Assembly (NCBI GenBank): GCA_934167495.1
Contig: CAKPKP010000001.1
Span: forward strand, 62,001 to 126,000
DNA: 64,000 bases
Origin: an uncultured Clostridia bacterium
GTDB taxonomy: Bacteria > Bacillota > Clostridia > TANB77 > CAG-508
Direction of reading: 5' to 3'
The translations under genes were made by a program, and so were the position numbers. The notes under the pieces were generated by a model. The model saw nothing but the letters and a program-made list of their open reading frames with translations. It did not search any database and was not told the DNA's origin. Below, piece after piece: positions 1 to 8,987 of the stretch (positions are counted from its first letter, which is position 1; each line of letters opens with the position of its first letter).

Positions 1-645
1 AATAAAAAGATTGATTTGAAAAAGATATCTGGTAAAAATGTATTTTTATCATCTGTTACAGATTGTTATAATGAATTAGAAGAAAAATATTGTATAACAA
101 GAAATATATTAGAACAATTGCAATATTCTGATTGTAATTTATCCATATCAACAAAATCAAAATTAATTTTAAGAGATATAGATATTTTAAAGAAAATTAA
201 AAATTTAACTGTTAGTTTATCTATTAATACTTTAGATGAAAAATTTAGAAGTGATATGGATAATGCAAGTTCAATAAATGAAAGATTAGAAACGTTAAGA
301 AAATTACATGAAAACGGAATATATACAATATTATTTATGTCTCCAATTTTTCCATACATTACAGAATGGAAGAAAATAATAGAAATATCAAAAGATTTTG
401 TTGATGAATATTGGTTTGAAAACCTTAACCTAAGAGGTAGTTACAAAAAAGAAATTTTAGAATATATAAAAACTAATTATAGTAAACTTTATGATAGCTA
501 CGTAGAGATATATGTTAAGAATAAGGATGAATATTGGAGAAATTTAGCTATTGAAATAGAGAAGTTTTGTGATGAAAATAATATTAAATATATAAATTAC
601 TTTTACCATAAAGAGTTGGTAGAGAAAAAGAAGGTTAAAATATAA
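1..645 (+). CDS. Radical SAM protein, C-terminal part (5'-truncated by window edge)
   Basis: The reading frame is open from base 1, so the gene begins upstream and its CxxxCxxC iron-sulfur motif lies outside the window. What remains matches the second half of the SPL/Rv2578c-type radical SAM family: a strand with SSVTDCYNELEEKY and TRNILEQL, then KLILRDIDIL, SLSINTLDEKF, and a barrel strand with MSPIFPYI. Such proteins bind a 4Fe-4S cluster and SAM; the substrate cannot be told. A TTG at 16 could look like a start, but homology runs through it. It is followed at 37 bp by a pyrophosphatase gene, probably in one transcription unit. Confidence 0.75.
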   Translation, partial: NKKIDLKKISGKNVFLSSVTDCYNELEEKYCITRNILEQLQYSDCNLSISTKSKLILRDIDILKKIKNLTVSLSINTLDEKFRSDMDNASSINERLETLRKLHENGIYTILFMSPIFPYITEWKKIIEISKDFVDEYWFENLNLRGSYKKEILEYIKTNYSKLYDSYVEIYVKNKDEYWRNLAIEIEKFCDENNIKYINYFYHKELVEKKKVKI

Positions 646-681
646 TCGAATTTTGGAGTTGAAATAGAAAGGAGAATAGAA

Positions 682-1284
682 ATGAAAGAAGTGTTATTCG
701 CAACAGGAAATGAAAGTAAAGTTAAGAGATTTCAAAAAGGGCTTCTAGCTAAAGAAATAAAAATAATTACATTAAATGATATAGATACAAAGAATATCGA
801 AATTGTAGAAGATGGAAAAAATGCAATAGAAAATGCATTAATAAAAGCAAGAGCATATGCTAAAATTCAAGATATTCCTGTGTTTGCTATGGATGATAAC
901 TTATACATTGAGGGAATACCAGAAGATAAACAGCCAGGAATGTATGTAAGAAGAGTTAATGGAAAAAGGTTAAATGATGATGAAATGATAGATTATTATT
1001 CAAATTTAGCACATACTTATGGAGAAAATGGAAAGTTAACTTGCAGATGGGTTTATGGTATAGCTGTTATAAATAATGGAGTTGAATCAACGTACACTTG
1101 GAGCAAAGATGATTTTTATATAGTTGATAAGCCTTCAAATAAAATTAATCCAGGATATCCTTTAAATACAATATCGATAAATAAAAAACTAAATAAATAT
1201 TTTACAGAAATAACTGAAGACGATAAAAATGAAATTAAAGAAGATGAAAGTGATGTTATAGAATTTCTTTGTAAGAATTTATAA
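682..1284 (+). CDS. HAM1/RdgB-like non-canonical purine NTP pyrophosphatase
   Basis: This 200-residue protein starts with the family signature FATGNESKVKRF (residues about 6-17), followed by ENALIKARAYA and MDDNLYIEGIPEDKQPG, which correspond to the nucleotide-binding and metal-binding (DD) motifs of the ITPase family. The family hydrolyses dITP, ITP and XTP to monophosphates and so cleans the nucleotide pool. The acidic C-terminal tail (EDDKNEIKEDES) is atypical, and the usual SHR motif is not obvious, so this may be a divergent subfamily. RBS AAAGGAG precedes the ATG. The genes around it also suggest nucleotide or base salvage. Confidence 0.8.
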   Translation: MKEVLFATGNESKVKRFQKGLLAKEIKIITLNDIDTKNIEIVEDGKNAIENALIKARAYAKIQDIPVFAMDDNLYIEGIPEDKQPGMYVRRVNGKRLNDDEMIDYYSNLAHTYGENGKLTCRWVYGIAVINNGVESTYTWSKDDFYIVDKPSNKINPGYPLNTISINKKLNKYFTEITEDDKNEIKEDESDVIEFLCKNL

Positions 1285-1327
1285 TGTAAGATTTAATTAA
1301 ATAGTAATTTGTGGAGGTATTATAACT

Positions 1328-1624
1328 ATGAGAATAAAACAGCAAAAGCAGATAAAATCATTTTTAATCGAAGAGTTTGGGATAGATAAAGGGAATGCTT
1401 TGTTTGATAAGCAAGAGACAATGCTTAATGAACTTATTAAAAATAGGACTTATAGGAATAGTTGTGGGAACATTATTACTATTGATAAAATAAGTATAAG
1501 AGATATTAAAATTTTAGCAAGTAAAGAAATTGAGTATGATAAAAAACTAGGTAAAGAAATAATGTATTTAGAATTAATTAAACTCTCTATATATGAATTA
1601 AAGAAAATGCACATGAGAGATTAA
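1328..1624 (+). CDS. Hypothetical protein, probably a chimeric remnant
   Basis: This is a 98-codon ORF with a usable RBS (TGGAGG about 10 bp upstream). Residues 1-50 (FGIDKGNALFDKQETMLNEL) resemble the middle of the L-2-amino-thiazoline-4-carboxylic acid hydrolase-like family, from memory. Residues from about 64 (SKEIEYDKKLGKEIMYLE) are nearly identical to the C-terminus of the DUF4406 protein encoded at 3474-3770, also at DNA level. It therefore looks like two gene fragments joined by recombination. It may be translated, but I would not assign a function. Confidence 0.4.
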   Translation: MRIKQQKQIKSFLIEEFGIDKGNALFDKQETMLNELIKNRTYRNSCGNIITIDKISIRDIKILASKEIEYDKKLGKEIMYLELIKLSIYELKKMHMRD

Positions 1625-1640
1625 ATATAAAGGAGAAAAT

Positions 1641-2312
1641 ATGGATAGAAAAATGTTAGAAAATATTTATAATGATTGTTTAGAAATGGCTGATATAATT
1701 AAAAATCCAATATTAAAAGAATGTTGTAAAAAAATATATAGTGATTATAAAGAAAAATTAATAAATAAACCTGCTACACCTGGTTCACATCATTTTTATA
1801 AAGGAGGATTATTATTTCATATATATAGTGTTACAAAAAATGCTATGGCAATTTGTGATTTGTATCCTAACTTAAATGTAGATAAAGATTTAATAATTTT
1901 TGGCTCATTAGTGCATGATATAGGAAAATGTAATGATTTTAATGATTTTTCTGACAGTGAAAATTATAATTCTATAAATGGCAATAGTATGGATTTATTA
2001 GGTCATTCTTATGAAGGAACACATATTGTTGAGAACTATTTAAAAAATTATGATATAGATGAACAATTTAAAAATCAGATTATACATATGATAGGCAGTC
2101 ACATGAATGAATATAGTGAATGGGGAGCTTTAGTTTTACCTAAAATGCTTGAAGTTATAATTATAAATTATGCTGATAGTATGGATGCATATCTTGAACC
2201 AGCACACAAAATTATTAATAATACAAAAAAAGGTGAAAAATATAAAGTTGCAAATGCACCAAGATATTATTATAAATCATTAAATCCATATTACGAAAAT
2301 GATAATTTGTAA
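1641..2312 (+). CDS. HD-domain phosphohydrolase (YhaM-like HD domain)
   Basis: This is a 223-residue soluble protein. The HD superfamily motifs are clear: PGSHHFYKGGLLFHIYSV (first His), GSLVHDIGK (HD doublet, residues about 90-98), GHSYEGTHIV, and a late INYADSMDAYL (final Asp). The pattern is closest to the C-terminal HD domain of the 3'-5' exoribonuclease YhaM, but the OB-fold domain is missing, so the substrate is uncertain (RNA ends or nucleotides). RBS AAAGGAG is 7 bp upstream. It lies between the chimeric ORF and the queuosine-salvage gene. Confidence 0.75.
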   Translation: MDRKMLENIYNDCLEMADIIKNPILKECCKKIYSDYKEKLINKPATPGSHHFYKGGLLFHIYSVTKNAMAICDLYPNLNVDKDLIIFGSLVHDIGKCNDFNDFSDSENYNSINGNSMDLLGHSYEGTHIVENYLKNYDIDEQFKNQIIHMIGSHMNEYSEWGALVLPKMLEVIIINYADSMDAYLEPAHKIINNTKKGEKYKVANAPRYYYKSLNPYYENDNL

Positions 2313-2420
2313 TTTAAACCTTTTTACGCAATTATTATAAATAGATAATTTATAAAATTAATATTTGGAAGATGTTTTGAAAAATAAAAGTATTATTTAA
2401 GTAATAAAGAAAGAGGGAAT

Positions 2421-3350
2421 ATGTTAGAAAAGATAAAAACCTCATGTAATTATGTTGCAAAAAATAGTAAATATGTAGCAATTAATTATGATGTATTAGA
2501 TGAATATATAAAAACTATAGATATGAGAAAAATAAAATTTTGGCTTAGTAGTAATCCATATAATTTATTTGATATGAATATTGATAAAATAATTAACTTT
2601 ATGTTGATATTTGAATCAATAGATTATTGCTTTTGGGGACAACCTAAATGGACAATAGAAACAATAGATGGGAAAAAATCTGGTTCAGATGCTTTATTAT
2701 ACGCATTATTAAGTCATGTAAAGAAAGTAGATAAGATTGATTTTTCAAATATTTCATTTGAAGAATTTTCGGATATATTAAAAGGTAATGTTGATATTCC
2801 ATTTTTAAAAGAAAGATATGAGACTGTTGTTTCAATATGTAATGTAGTTAATAAAAAAATGAATGGCAATTTTTATAATTATATTGAGAAAATCAATGAA
2901 GATACTGAATTATTTGATATTATTATTAATAATTTTAGTGAGTTTTGCGATGTAAGAGAATACGATAATAAAAAAATATATTTTTATAAATTAGCACAAT
3001 TGTTAACTTCTGATATTTTGCATATAAAAGAACTAATTAATGGTACAAAAGTTGATTATAGTCATTTGGTAGGATGTGCTGATTATAAAATACCACAAAC
3101 TTTAAGGGCTTTAGGAATAGTAGAGTTTAATTCTGAATTATCTAAGATTGTAGATAATAAGCAGTTAATAGATGAAAATTCAATGTATGAAGTAGAAATA
3201 AGAGCAAATATGATTGCAGTTATTAGTTATATTAACTCAAAATTAAAAGATACTTGTTCTATAGATATAAATGATTATTTATTTTTAGCTTCTAAAAAAA
3301 TTAAAGATATAGCCAAACCATATCATATGTGTAAAAACAAAAATTACTAA
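2421..3350 (+). CDS. qng1: Queuosine 5'-phosphate N-glycosylase / queuosine salvage protein (DUF2419)
   Basis: This 309-residue protein matches the Q-salvage family PF10343 along its length: YCFWGQPKW (the family's FCFW motif, residues about 71-79), SGSDALLYAL, IPFLKERYE, a FYKLAQLL segment in place of the usual KRAQ, the core motif CADYKIPQTL (about 217-226) and the closing SMYEVEIRANMIAVI. Qng1 enzymes release queuine from queuosine 5'-monophosphate so that the base can be reinserted in tRNA. The Asp of the ADY motif is believed to be in the active site. The family is best known in eukaryotes and is patchy in bacteria. The neighbouring pyrophosphatase, HD hydrolase and DUF4406 genes would suit a salvage islet. 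Confidence 0.8.
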   Translation: MLEKIKTSCNYVAKNSKYVAINYDVLDEYIKTIDMRKIKFWLSSNPYNLFDMNIDKIINFMLIFESIDYCFWGQPKWTIETIDGKKSGSDALLYALLSHVKKVDKIDFSNISFEEFSDILKGNVDIPFLKERYETVVSICNVVNKKMNGNFYNYIEKINEDTELFDIIINNFSEFCDVREYDNKKIYFYKLAQLLTSDILHIKELINGTKVDYSHLVGCADYKIPQTLRALGIVEFNSELSKIVDNKQLIDENSMYEVEIRANMIAVISYINSKLKDTCSIDINDYLFLASKKIKDIAKPYHMCKNKNY

Positions 3351-3473
3351 AAATATTTTATATTATAATTTATATATTTACTAATATATAGGCGAGAAAC
3401 TATTGAAGAAAGAATGAAAAAATGATAAATTAAGTAGTGTACAATAAAGTTATTAATTAAAGGAGAGACTGAG

Positions 3474-3770
3474 ATGAACAAAATTGTTACTATTTGTGGT
3501 AGTATGAAATTTAAAGATAAAATGATGGAAGTAGCTAAAGAGTTAGAAATAAAAAATAATTATGTTGTTATTCAATGTATTTATAGTAATGATAAATTTA
3601 GTGATGAAGAACAAAAAAATTTAGCAGATTTACATTATAATAAAATTAAAATTAGTGATGCAATATATGTAATAAATGTTAATGGATATATTGGAAATCA
3701 AACAAGTAAAGAAATTGAATATGCTAAAAAATTAGGTAAAGAAGTAATGTATTTGGAACCTATAAAATAA
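3474..3770 (+). CDS. DUF4406 / nucleoside 2-deoxyribosyltransferase-like protein
   Basis: This 98-residue protein opens with IVTICGSMKFKDKM, the Rossmann-like glycine loop of the nucleoside 2-deoxyribosyltransferase-like superfamily, and closes with AIYVINVNGYIGNQTSKEIEYA, the motif in which the Glu is the usual catalytic or sugar-contacting residue. Relatives cleave or exchange N-glycosidic bonds, or bind nucleotides, but the exact role is unknown. RBS AAAGGAGAG is well placed. Its last 60 bp recur in the ORF at 1328-1624. Confidence 0.7.
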   Translation: MNKIVTICGSMKFKDKMMEVAKELEIKNNYVVIQCIYSNDKFSDEEQKNLADLHYNKIKISDAIYVINVNGYIGNQTSKEIEYAKKLGKEVMYLEPIK

Positions 3771-4060
3771 TAAAAAGAAAGTGAAAAATAGAGCGGAAGT
3801 TTATGTTAATCATAGTGAATTATTGGAAGAAATCAAAAAAATTGTTAGTGAATGTGGAAAAATATAGCTAGTTGAAAAAAATGAACACTTTACAAATTTG
3901 ATATTTTTCGTAATTTAATAAAAATGTGGAAGATGAAACTATTTGAAAGAAGACTTAATAAAAACAGAATTAATAGATAAATTACCAACAGAAGAAATAA
4001 ACCTATATTTAGATATAGATGAAACAAATAGATAGTAATTTAGTGAGATTGGAGGTAAAA
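3771..4060 (+). other. Gene-poor stretch with decayed short ORFs
   Basis: About 290 bp without a convincing gene. It holds a 28-codon GTG-initiated ORF (3781-3867) and a 30-codon TTG ORF (3943-4035). Neither has a recognisable domain or a good RBS, and both look like remnants of small genes. The stretch ends in a strong RBS (GGAGG at 4051-4055) serving the acetyltransferase gene that follows. Confidence 0.4.
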
Positions 4061-4506
4061 ATGAATATAAAAAGATTAAAGATAGAAATTCATTGCTAAT
4101 AAGCCAATTACTAGAAATATGGGAGGATTCTGTAAAAGCGACACACTCATTTCTATCTAATGATGAAATTAAAGATATAAAAGAATATGTACCACAAGCT
4201 ATTTTGGAAGTATCACATTTGATAATTATAGAAAATAAAAATCATTATCCTATTGCTTTTATGGGAATAGAAGATACAAAACTTGAAATGTTATTTATTA
4301 AAAATAGTGAAATAGGAAAAGGCCTAGGAAAACAATTATTGAACTATGATATAGAAAATTATAACATCAGAGAACTAGCAGTAAACGAACAAAATCCTAA
4401 TGCAAAAAGGTTTTATGAACATATGGGATTTAGAACTTATAAAAGAACAGAATTGGACGAGCAAGGAAATCCTTATCCAATTTTATATATGATGTTAGAA
4501 AGATAA
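4061..4506 (+). pseudogene. GNAT N-acetyltransferase with a frameshift near its 5' end
   Basis: The RBS-supported ATG at 4061 (GGAGGTAAAA just upstream) reads MNIKRLK and then meets a stop at 4097. From about 4081 the next frame continues with DRNSLLISQLLEIWEDSVKA and a complete GNAT domain, including the acetyl-CoA loop IGKGLGKQLL, VNEQNPNAKRFYEHMGF and a C-terminal YPILYMMLER. One base is missing within the A-rich run around 4071-4081, or translation slips -1 there. A TTG at 4093 could give a 137-residue protein but has no RBS. The gene lies beside decayed DNA, so pseudogenisation or a homopolymer sequencing error are both likely. Confidence 0.65.
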
Positions 4507-4537
4507 GTTACAATTTATAAAAAAGGAAGCGGAAAAT

Positions 4538-5485
4538 ATGGATATGTATCAAAAAAGAAAAAAGAGAAAAGAAATGAAAAATGATGAAAATAAAAAAGAA
4601 ATGCAAAATCAAATGAATATTAACTGGTATCCCGGACATATGGCTAAAACAAAAAGGCAATTGATAGAAGAGTTAAAGTTAATAGATGTAGTAATAGAAA
4701 TAGTAGACGCCAGAATTCCTATGTCTAGCAGAAATCCAGATATATTAGAAATTACAAAAAACAAAAAAAGAGTAATTATTTTAAATAAAAGCGATTTAGC
4801 AAATGAAAACGAAAATATTAAGTGGCAAAAATATTTTAAAATGAATGAAACAAATTGCTGTATAGTTGATTCGAATTCTGGAAAAGGAATTAATAATGTT
4901 CTAACAGAAGTAGAAAATTTAATGAGTGATGAGTTAAAAAGATATGAGACAAAAGGCAGAATAGGAAAACCTATAAGAGTTGCAATTTTAGGAATACCTA
5001 ATGTTGGAAAATCATCATTTATAAATAGAATAGCTAAAAAAAGTACAATGATAGTTGGGAATAAACCAGGTGTAACAAAACAAAATAAATGGTTAAGAAT
5101 AAATTCTAAAATAGAATTATTAGATACCCCAGGTGTATTATGGCCAAAGTTTGAAAATAAAGAAGTAGGTCTTAATTTAGCTTTTACTGGTAGTATAAAA
5201 GATGATATCTTAGATAAAGTAGAGGTAGCATATTATTTAATTGAAAAATTGTATAGAGATAATAAAGATGCATTAATAACAAGATACAAGCTAGAGGAAA
5301 AAGATATAGAAAATATGAAAAATGAACCAAATGAAATATATGCTTTATTTGAAGTAATAGCCAAAAAAAGAGGAGCAATATTATCTGGCGGTAGAATTGA
5401 TGAAGAAAAAGCAGCATCAATAATTTTAGATGATTTTAGAAGCGGAAAAATAGGAAAAATAACTTTAGAAAGATGTAATAAATAG
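4538..5485 (+). CDS. rbgA: Ribosome biogenesis GTPase RbgA (YlqF family)
   Basis: This is a circularly permuted GTPase of 315 residues. After a basic 25-residue extension comes the family hallmark INWYPGHMAKTKRQL, then DVVIEIVDARIPMSSRNP, G4 (LNKSD), G1 (GIPNVGKSSFIN) and G3 (LDTPGVLWP) in the permuted order, with the C-terminal helical domain ending GKITLERCNK. RbgA acts in late assembly of the 50S subunit. The start at 4538 is supported by GGAAGCGG upstream; a start at the MN before INWYPGHM is an alternative. mrnC follows after 23 bp, a typical Firmicutes grouping of RNA and ribosome maturation genes. Confidence 0.95.
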   Translation: MDMYQKRKKRKEMKNDENKKEMQNQMNINWYPGHMAKTKRQLIEELKLIDVVIEIVDARIPMSSRNPDILEITKNKKRVIILNKSDLANENENIKWQKYFKMNETNCCIVDSNSGKGINNVLTEVENLMSDELKRYETKGRIGKPIRVAILGIPNVGKSSFINRIAKKSTMIVGNKPGVTKQNKWLRINSKIELLDTPGVLWPKFENKEVGLNLAFTGSIKDDILDKVEVAYYLIEKLYRDNKDALITRYKLEEKDIENMKNEPNEIYALFEVIAKKRGAILSGGRIDEEKAASIILDDFRSGKIGKITLERCNK

Positions 5486-5508
5486 AAAAATATAAGGAGA
5501 AGTTTATA

Positions 5509-5901
5509 GTGGAAATATTTAATCGAAATAAGGAAATTGCAGATGTTAATATGTTATCACCATTAGTTTGGGCATATGTAGGAGATAGTGTATATGAAAT
5601 GTTTATAAGGACATATTTAATTAATAATTCAAATGCTAAGCCTCATAAATTGCATATAGAATCAATAAAATATGTTAAAGCTAAAGCTCAAGCAGAAATA
5701 TTAATGAAAATAACAGATAATTTAACAGATTCTGAAAAAGATATTGTAAGAAGAGGCAGAAACGCAGAAAATCATCATTTACCTAAAAACGCAGATCCAG
5801 CTGATTATATGTATTCTACAGCTTTTGAGGCTTTAATAGGATATTTGTATTTAACAAAACAAGATGAAAGATTGAAAGAAATTTTAAATATGTGTATTTA
5901 A
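5509..5901 (+). CDS. mrnC: Mini-ribonuclease III
   Basis: This 130-residue protein is an RNase III catalytic domain without a dsRNA-binding domain, as expected of MrnC, which matures 23S rRNA termini in Firmicutes. The motif PLVWAYVGDSVYEMFIRTYL carries the catalytic Asp. RRGRNAENHHLPKNADPADYMYSTAFEALIGYLYL contains the second catalytic segment, with Glu near residue 115. The start is GTG at 5509, fixed by AAGGAGA 10 bp upstream. It is co-directional with rbgA and precedes a tRNA gene. Confidence 0.93.
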   Translation: MEIFNRNKEIADVNMLSPLVWAYVGDSVYEMFIRTYLINNSNAKPHKLHIESIKYVKAKAQAEILMKITDNLTDSEKDIVRRGRNAENHHLPKNADPADYMYSTAFEALIGYLYLTKQDERLKEILNMCI

Positions 5902-5953
5902 AATATTGACTTAAATAAATTTATGTGTTATAAATAAAGCTAGCTTGAATTTT

Positions 5954-6028
5954 GGCCCGTTGGTCAAGCGGCTAAGACGCCACCCTCTCAAGGTGGAATC
6001 ATGGGTTCGATTCCCGTACGGGTCACCA
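5954..6028 (+). tRNA. tRNA-Glu (CTC)
   Basis: A complete 75-nt cloverleaf including encoded CCA. The acceptor GGCCCGT pairs with ACGGGTC (one G-U), the anticodon stem is CCACC/GGTGG around loop CTCTCAA, giving anticodon CTC, and the T arm contains GGTTCGATTCC. It reads GAG codons, the minor Glu codon in this AT-rich genome. A terminator follows at once. Confidence 0.95.
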
Positions 6029-6037
6029 AAAATTAAA

Positions 6038-6068
6038 AGTATCAAAGATTTTCTTTGGTACTTTTTTT
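6038..6068 (+). terminator. Rho-independent terminator after tRNA-Glu
   Basis: An 11-bp stem (AGTATCAAAGA with TCTTTGGTACT, one U-G pair), a TTT loop and a T7 tail. Confidence 0.85.
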
Positions 6069-6240
6069 ACATTATAAAGAGTGTTCTTCAAATTTTTTTA
6101 ATATAAATAATTAGTTTAAAGCAAATTTCGTATGTAAGTAAATAAGCGGGATTTAACAAAGTACTAAATAGTAAAAATGTTATTAATATTTGCTTTTATA
6201 AAAAGAATAAAATTTTTTAATTTTAATGCAAACAAATGTA

Positions 6241-6269
6241 TTGACAAAAGAAAAAATGTTTGGTAATAT
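6241..6269 (+). promoter_or_regulatory. SigmaA-type promoter for recN
   Basis: TTGACA, a 17-bp spacer and TAATAT, about 50 bp upstream of the recN start. The 6069-6240 interval before it is AT-rich and shows nothing else. Confidence 0.75.
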
Positions 6270-6319
6270 ATATTTACTTTAAATGTATTAACTAAATTGA
6301 TTGATGGGGGGAATACAAA

Positions 6320-7946
6320 TTGATAAACACACTACATATAAAAAATATTGGAATAATAGACGATCTAAGTATAAATTTAAATAATGGCTTTAATGTAATA
6401 ACAGGAGAAACTGGAGCACGGAAAAACATTAATAATAGATTCACTTCAAATTTTAGCAGGTGGAAGATTCTCAAAAGAAATGATTAGAAATGGAGAAAAG
6501 TATTCATATGTTGAAATGGCATTATGCTTACCAGAAGATGATGAATACGATGAAAATGTAATAGTTTCTCGAGAAATAAATACTAACGGAAAAAATCTAT
6601 GTAAAATAAATGGAAGAATGGTAACTGTAGCAGAATTAAAAGAATTTATGAAAAAAGTAATAGATATACATGGTCAAAACGATAATCAATCAATATTAGA
6701 TGTAAATACACACATAAAATTATTAGATGAATTTGCTGGAGAAAAAATAAAAAATATAGCCAATAAATACAACATATATTATAAAAAATATAATGATATT
6801 AAGTTAGAATTAAAAAATAACTATGGTGATGACATTGAAAAACAAAGAAAGTTAGATTTATTAAAATACCAATTAAATGAAATACAAGCAGCAAATCTAA
6901 AAGATTCAGAAGAGGAGGAATTAGAAAATAAAAGAAAAATAATAGTTAATTCTGAGAAAATATCAGAAAATTTATCAGAGGCAGATTATTGCTTATCTGA
7001 AGGGGGAACGGATAGTATAAATAGTGCTATAAAAGCATTAGAAAAAATAGAAGATTTAGATACGAGATATAGTGATATTTTAAATTCTTTAAAAGGAGTA
7101 TATTATGAGTTTCAAGAAATATCACGAGATGTTTCAGAGTTAAAAGAAGATAATTCTTTTGATGATATAAACAAAAAAGAAATAGAAGAAAGACTAGATT
7201 TAATATATTCATTAAAAAGAAAATATGGAAATACAATAAAAGATATACTTGATTATGAAGAGAAAATAAAAAATGAGATTTTTAATATAGAGAATTTAGA
7301 AGAGTATACAAATAAATTAAAAAATGAACTAAAAGATATAGAAAATAAAATGCAAGAATTGGCAGTTCAAATGCATGATATAAGAGAAAAAGTAAGTACA
7401 GAATTAAGTGAAAAAATTAATTCTGAATTAAAAGATTTAGAGATGAAAAATGCATCATTTAGTATAGAAATAAAATTTAATAATGAGAAAAGATTTAATA
7501 AAAATGGTTTAGATGAAATAGAGTTTTTAATTTCTACAAATATTGGAGAACTACCAAAGCCATTAGTAAAGATAGCTTCAGGTGGAGAAATGTCAAGAAT
7601 AATGTTGGGGATAAAAAATGTACTTGCAAATGTAGATACTGTTCCAGTAATGGTATTTGATGAAATTGATACAGGAATTAGTGGTATAGCTGCAAATATG
7701 GTGGGATTAAAAATGAAAGAAATATCTAAAAATCATCAAGTAATAGCGATAACACATTTAGCTACAATTGCTGCAAAAGGTGATTATAATTATTATATTA
7801 GTAAACAAACAATAGATGCTAGAACCAGAACAAATGTAAAAGTCTTAAACGAAGAAGAAACAATAAGAGAAATTGCAAGAATTGCAAGTGGAGATATAAC
7901 AGAAATATCATTAAATCATGCAAGAGAATTAAGACGATGCGTATAA
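6320..7946 (+). CDS. recN: DNA repair ATPase RecN, interrupted by a +1 shift at a CGG codon
   Basis: RecN is an SMC-like ATPase in double-strand break repair. The N-terminus reads from TTG 6320 (GGGGGG 8 bp upstream): INTLHIKNIGIIDDL and GFNVITGETGA. At 6419-6421 the in-frame codon is CGG. Dropping its C gives GGA AAA ACA, completing Walker A GETGAGKT and continuing in the frame of the 488-codon remainder. That remainder has DIHGQNDNQSIL, long coiled coils, the signature ASGGEMSRIML, Walker B VMVFDEIDTGISG and THLATIAAKG. The full product would be about 541 residues, normal for the family. Either CGG drives +1 frameshifting (see findings), or this is an insertion error or a pseudogene. Every other conserved motif is intact. 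Confidence 0.85.
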
Positions 7947-8045
7947 AAATAAATTTTTAAGATTCTTTGTTAAAATTTAACATAATAGAAATTTTACGAA
8001 TATTTACTATTATATAAAAAACGAAATAAAATTTACTCTAAAGTA

Positions 8046-8074
8046 TTGAAAAAAATTTTTATATTTAATATACT
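8046..8074 (+). promoter_or_regulatory. SigmaA-type promoter
   Basis: TTGAAA, a 17-bp spacer and TATACT, 50 bp upstream of the membrane protein gene at 8124, whose RBS is GGGGG. Confidence 0.7.
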
Positions 8075-8123
8075 AGAATTGTTACAAGGTTTCTAGTAAC
8101 TAATATAATTAGGGGGAATAAAA

Positions 8124-8882
8124 ATGGAAGACGAAAAAAATGTAAATGAAGAGAAAAAACTAAATGATAACGTTGAACAAAATGTTACACCAAAAGCTGA
8201 AGAAAATGGTGAAAAAATTCAAGAAAAATCTGCAGAGCCTGAAAAAGTAGAAGAAAACAATGAAGTTAAAGCAGAAAAACAAGCAGAAGATTCAAATGAA
8301 GCAAAAGTAGAAGATACAAAAACAACTTCAGAGGAACAAAAAGCAAAATCATCTGGAATAGTAGAATGGATTAAATCAAATACTAAATTAGTAGCAATAA
8401 TAGCAGCAGTAATAGCTATAATAGCAGTTCTTGGAATTGTAATATCAAATGTTACTGGAAGCCCAGAGAAAGCTATAAAAGGATATTTAAGTGCTTTATC
8501 AAATGGAGATGCCAAAAAGCTTGAAAAAAATATGGATATAAAAGGAGTTTTAGCATATTCAGATTCTTATAGTTATTGGAGTGGAATTGATGCAGATAAA
8601 TTTTTAAAAGCTTATGATAAAGTAGAAAAAGATGATATAAAAGATGCAAAAGAGAATTTAGAAGAATTAATAAACCTAATCAGAGAAGACAAAAAAGATT
8701 ATAATGTTAAATTGTTAGAAATAAAAAATCAAGAAGAAGTTAAAGGCATAGATAACATGTATAAAGTTGAAATAAAAGCTAGAATAAAATATAAAGATTC
8801 TGATGGGGATAAACAAGATAAAACAGATACTTTCAAATTTATAATTTATAAAAATAAAGTAATATATACAACACTTTACTAA
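8124..8882 (+). CDS. Single-pass membrane protein with acidic N-terminus, unknown function
   Basis: This 252-residue protein has three parts: a low-complexity Glu/Lys/Asn-rich segment (1-75), one strongly hydrophobic helix (LVAIIAAVIAIIAVLGIVI, about 91-109), and a soluble domain of about 140 residues. There is no signal peptide, so the charged N-terminus probably lies in the cytoplasm and the rest outside. The outer domain begins SPEKAIKGYLSALSNGDAKKL, which resembles the start of NTF2-like/DUF4878-type extracytoplasmic domains. No catalytic motif is visible. It is a single-gene unit with its own promoter and terminator. Confidence 0.6.
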   Translation: MEDEKNVNEEKKLNDNVEQNVTPKAEENGEKIQEKSAEPEKVEENNEVKAEKQAEDSNEAKVEDTKTTSEEQKAKSSGIVEWIKSNTKLVAIIAAVIAIIAVLGIVISNVTGSPEKAIKGYLSALSNGDAKKLEKNMDIKGVLAYSDSYSYWSGIDADKFLKAYDKVEKDDIKDAKENLEELINLIREDKKDYNVKLLEIKNQEEVKGIDNMYKVEIKARIKYKDSDGDKQDKTDTFKFIIYKNKVIYTTLY

Positions 8883-8888
8883 AATATT

Positions 8889-8922
8889 AAGAGATTCTAA
8901 TTAAAAAATTAGAATCTCTTTT
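8889..8922 (+). terminator. Terminator (bidirectional) between convergent genes
   Basis: A perfect 14-bp stem AAGAGATTCTAATT/AATTAGAATCTCTT with loop AAAA and flanking T/A runs. It can serve both the gene ending at 8882 and the convergent CDF gene. Confidence 0.85.
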
Positions 8923-8987
8923 ATATTATATAAAATTACATTGCACAGAAAATTTACGGAAAGATTCAATATTTTAAATTTGTTTTA

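Noticed and set aside
6480..7946. recN starting at ATG 6480
   Set aside because: It would lose Walker A and the N-terminal strand, both clearly encoded upstream at 6320-6479 with promoter and RBS.
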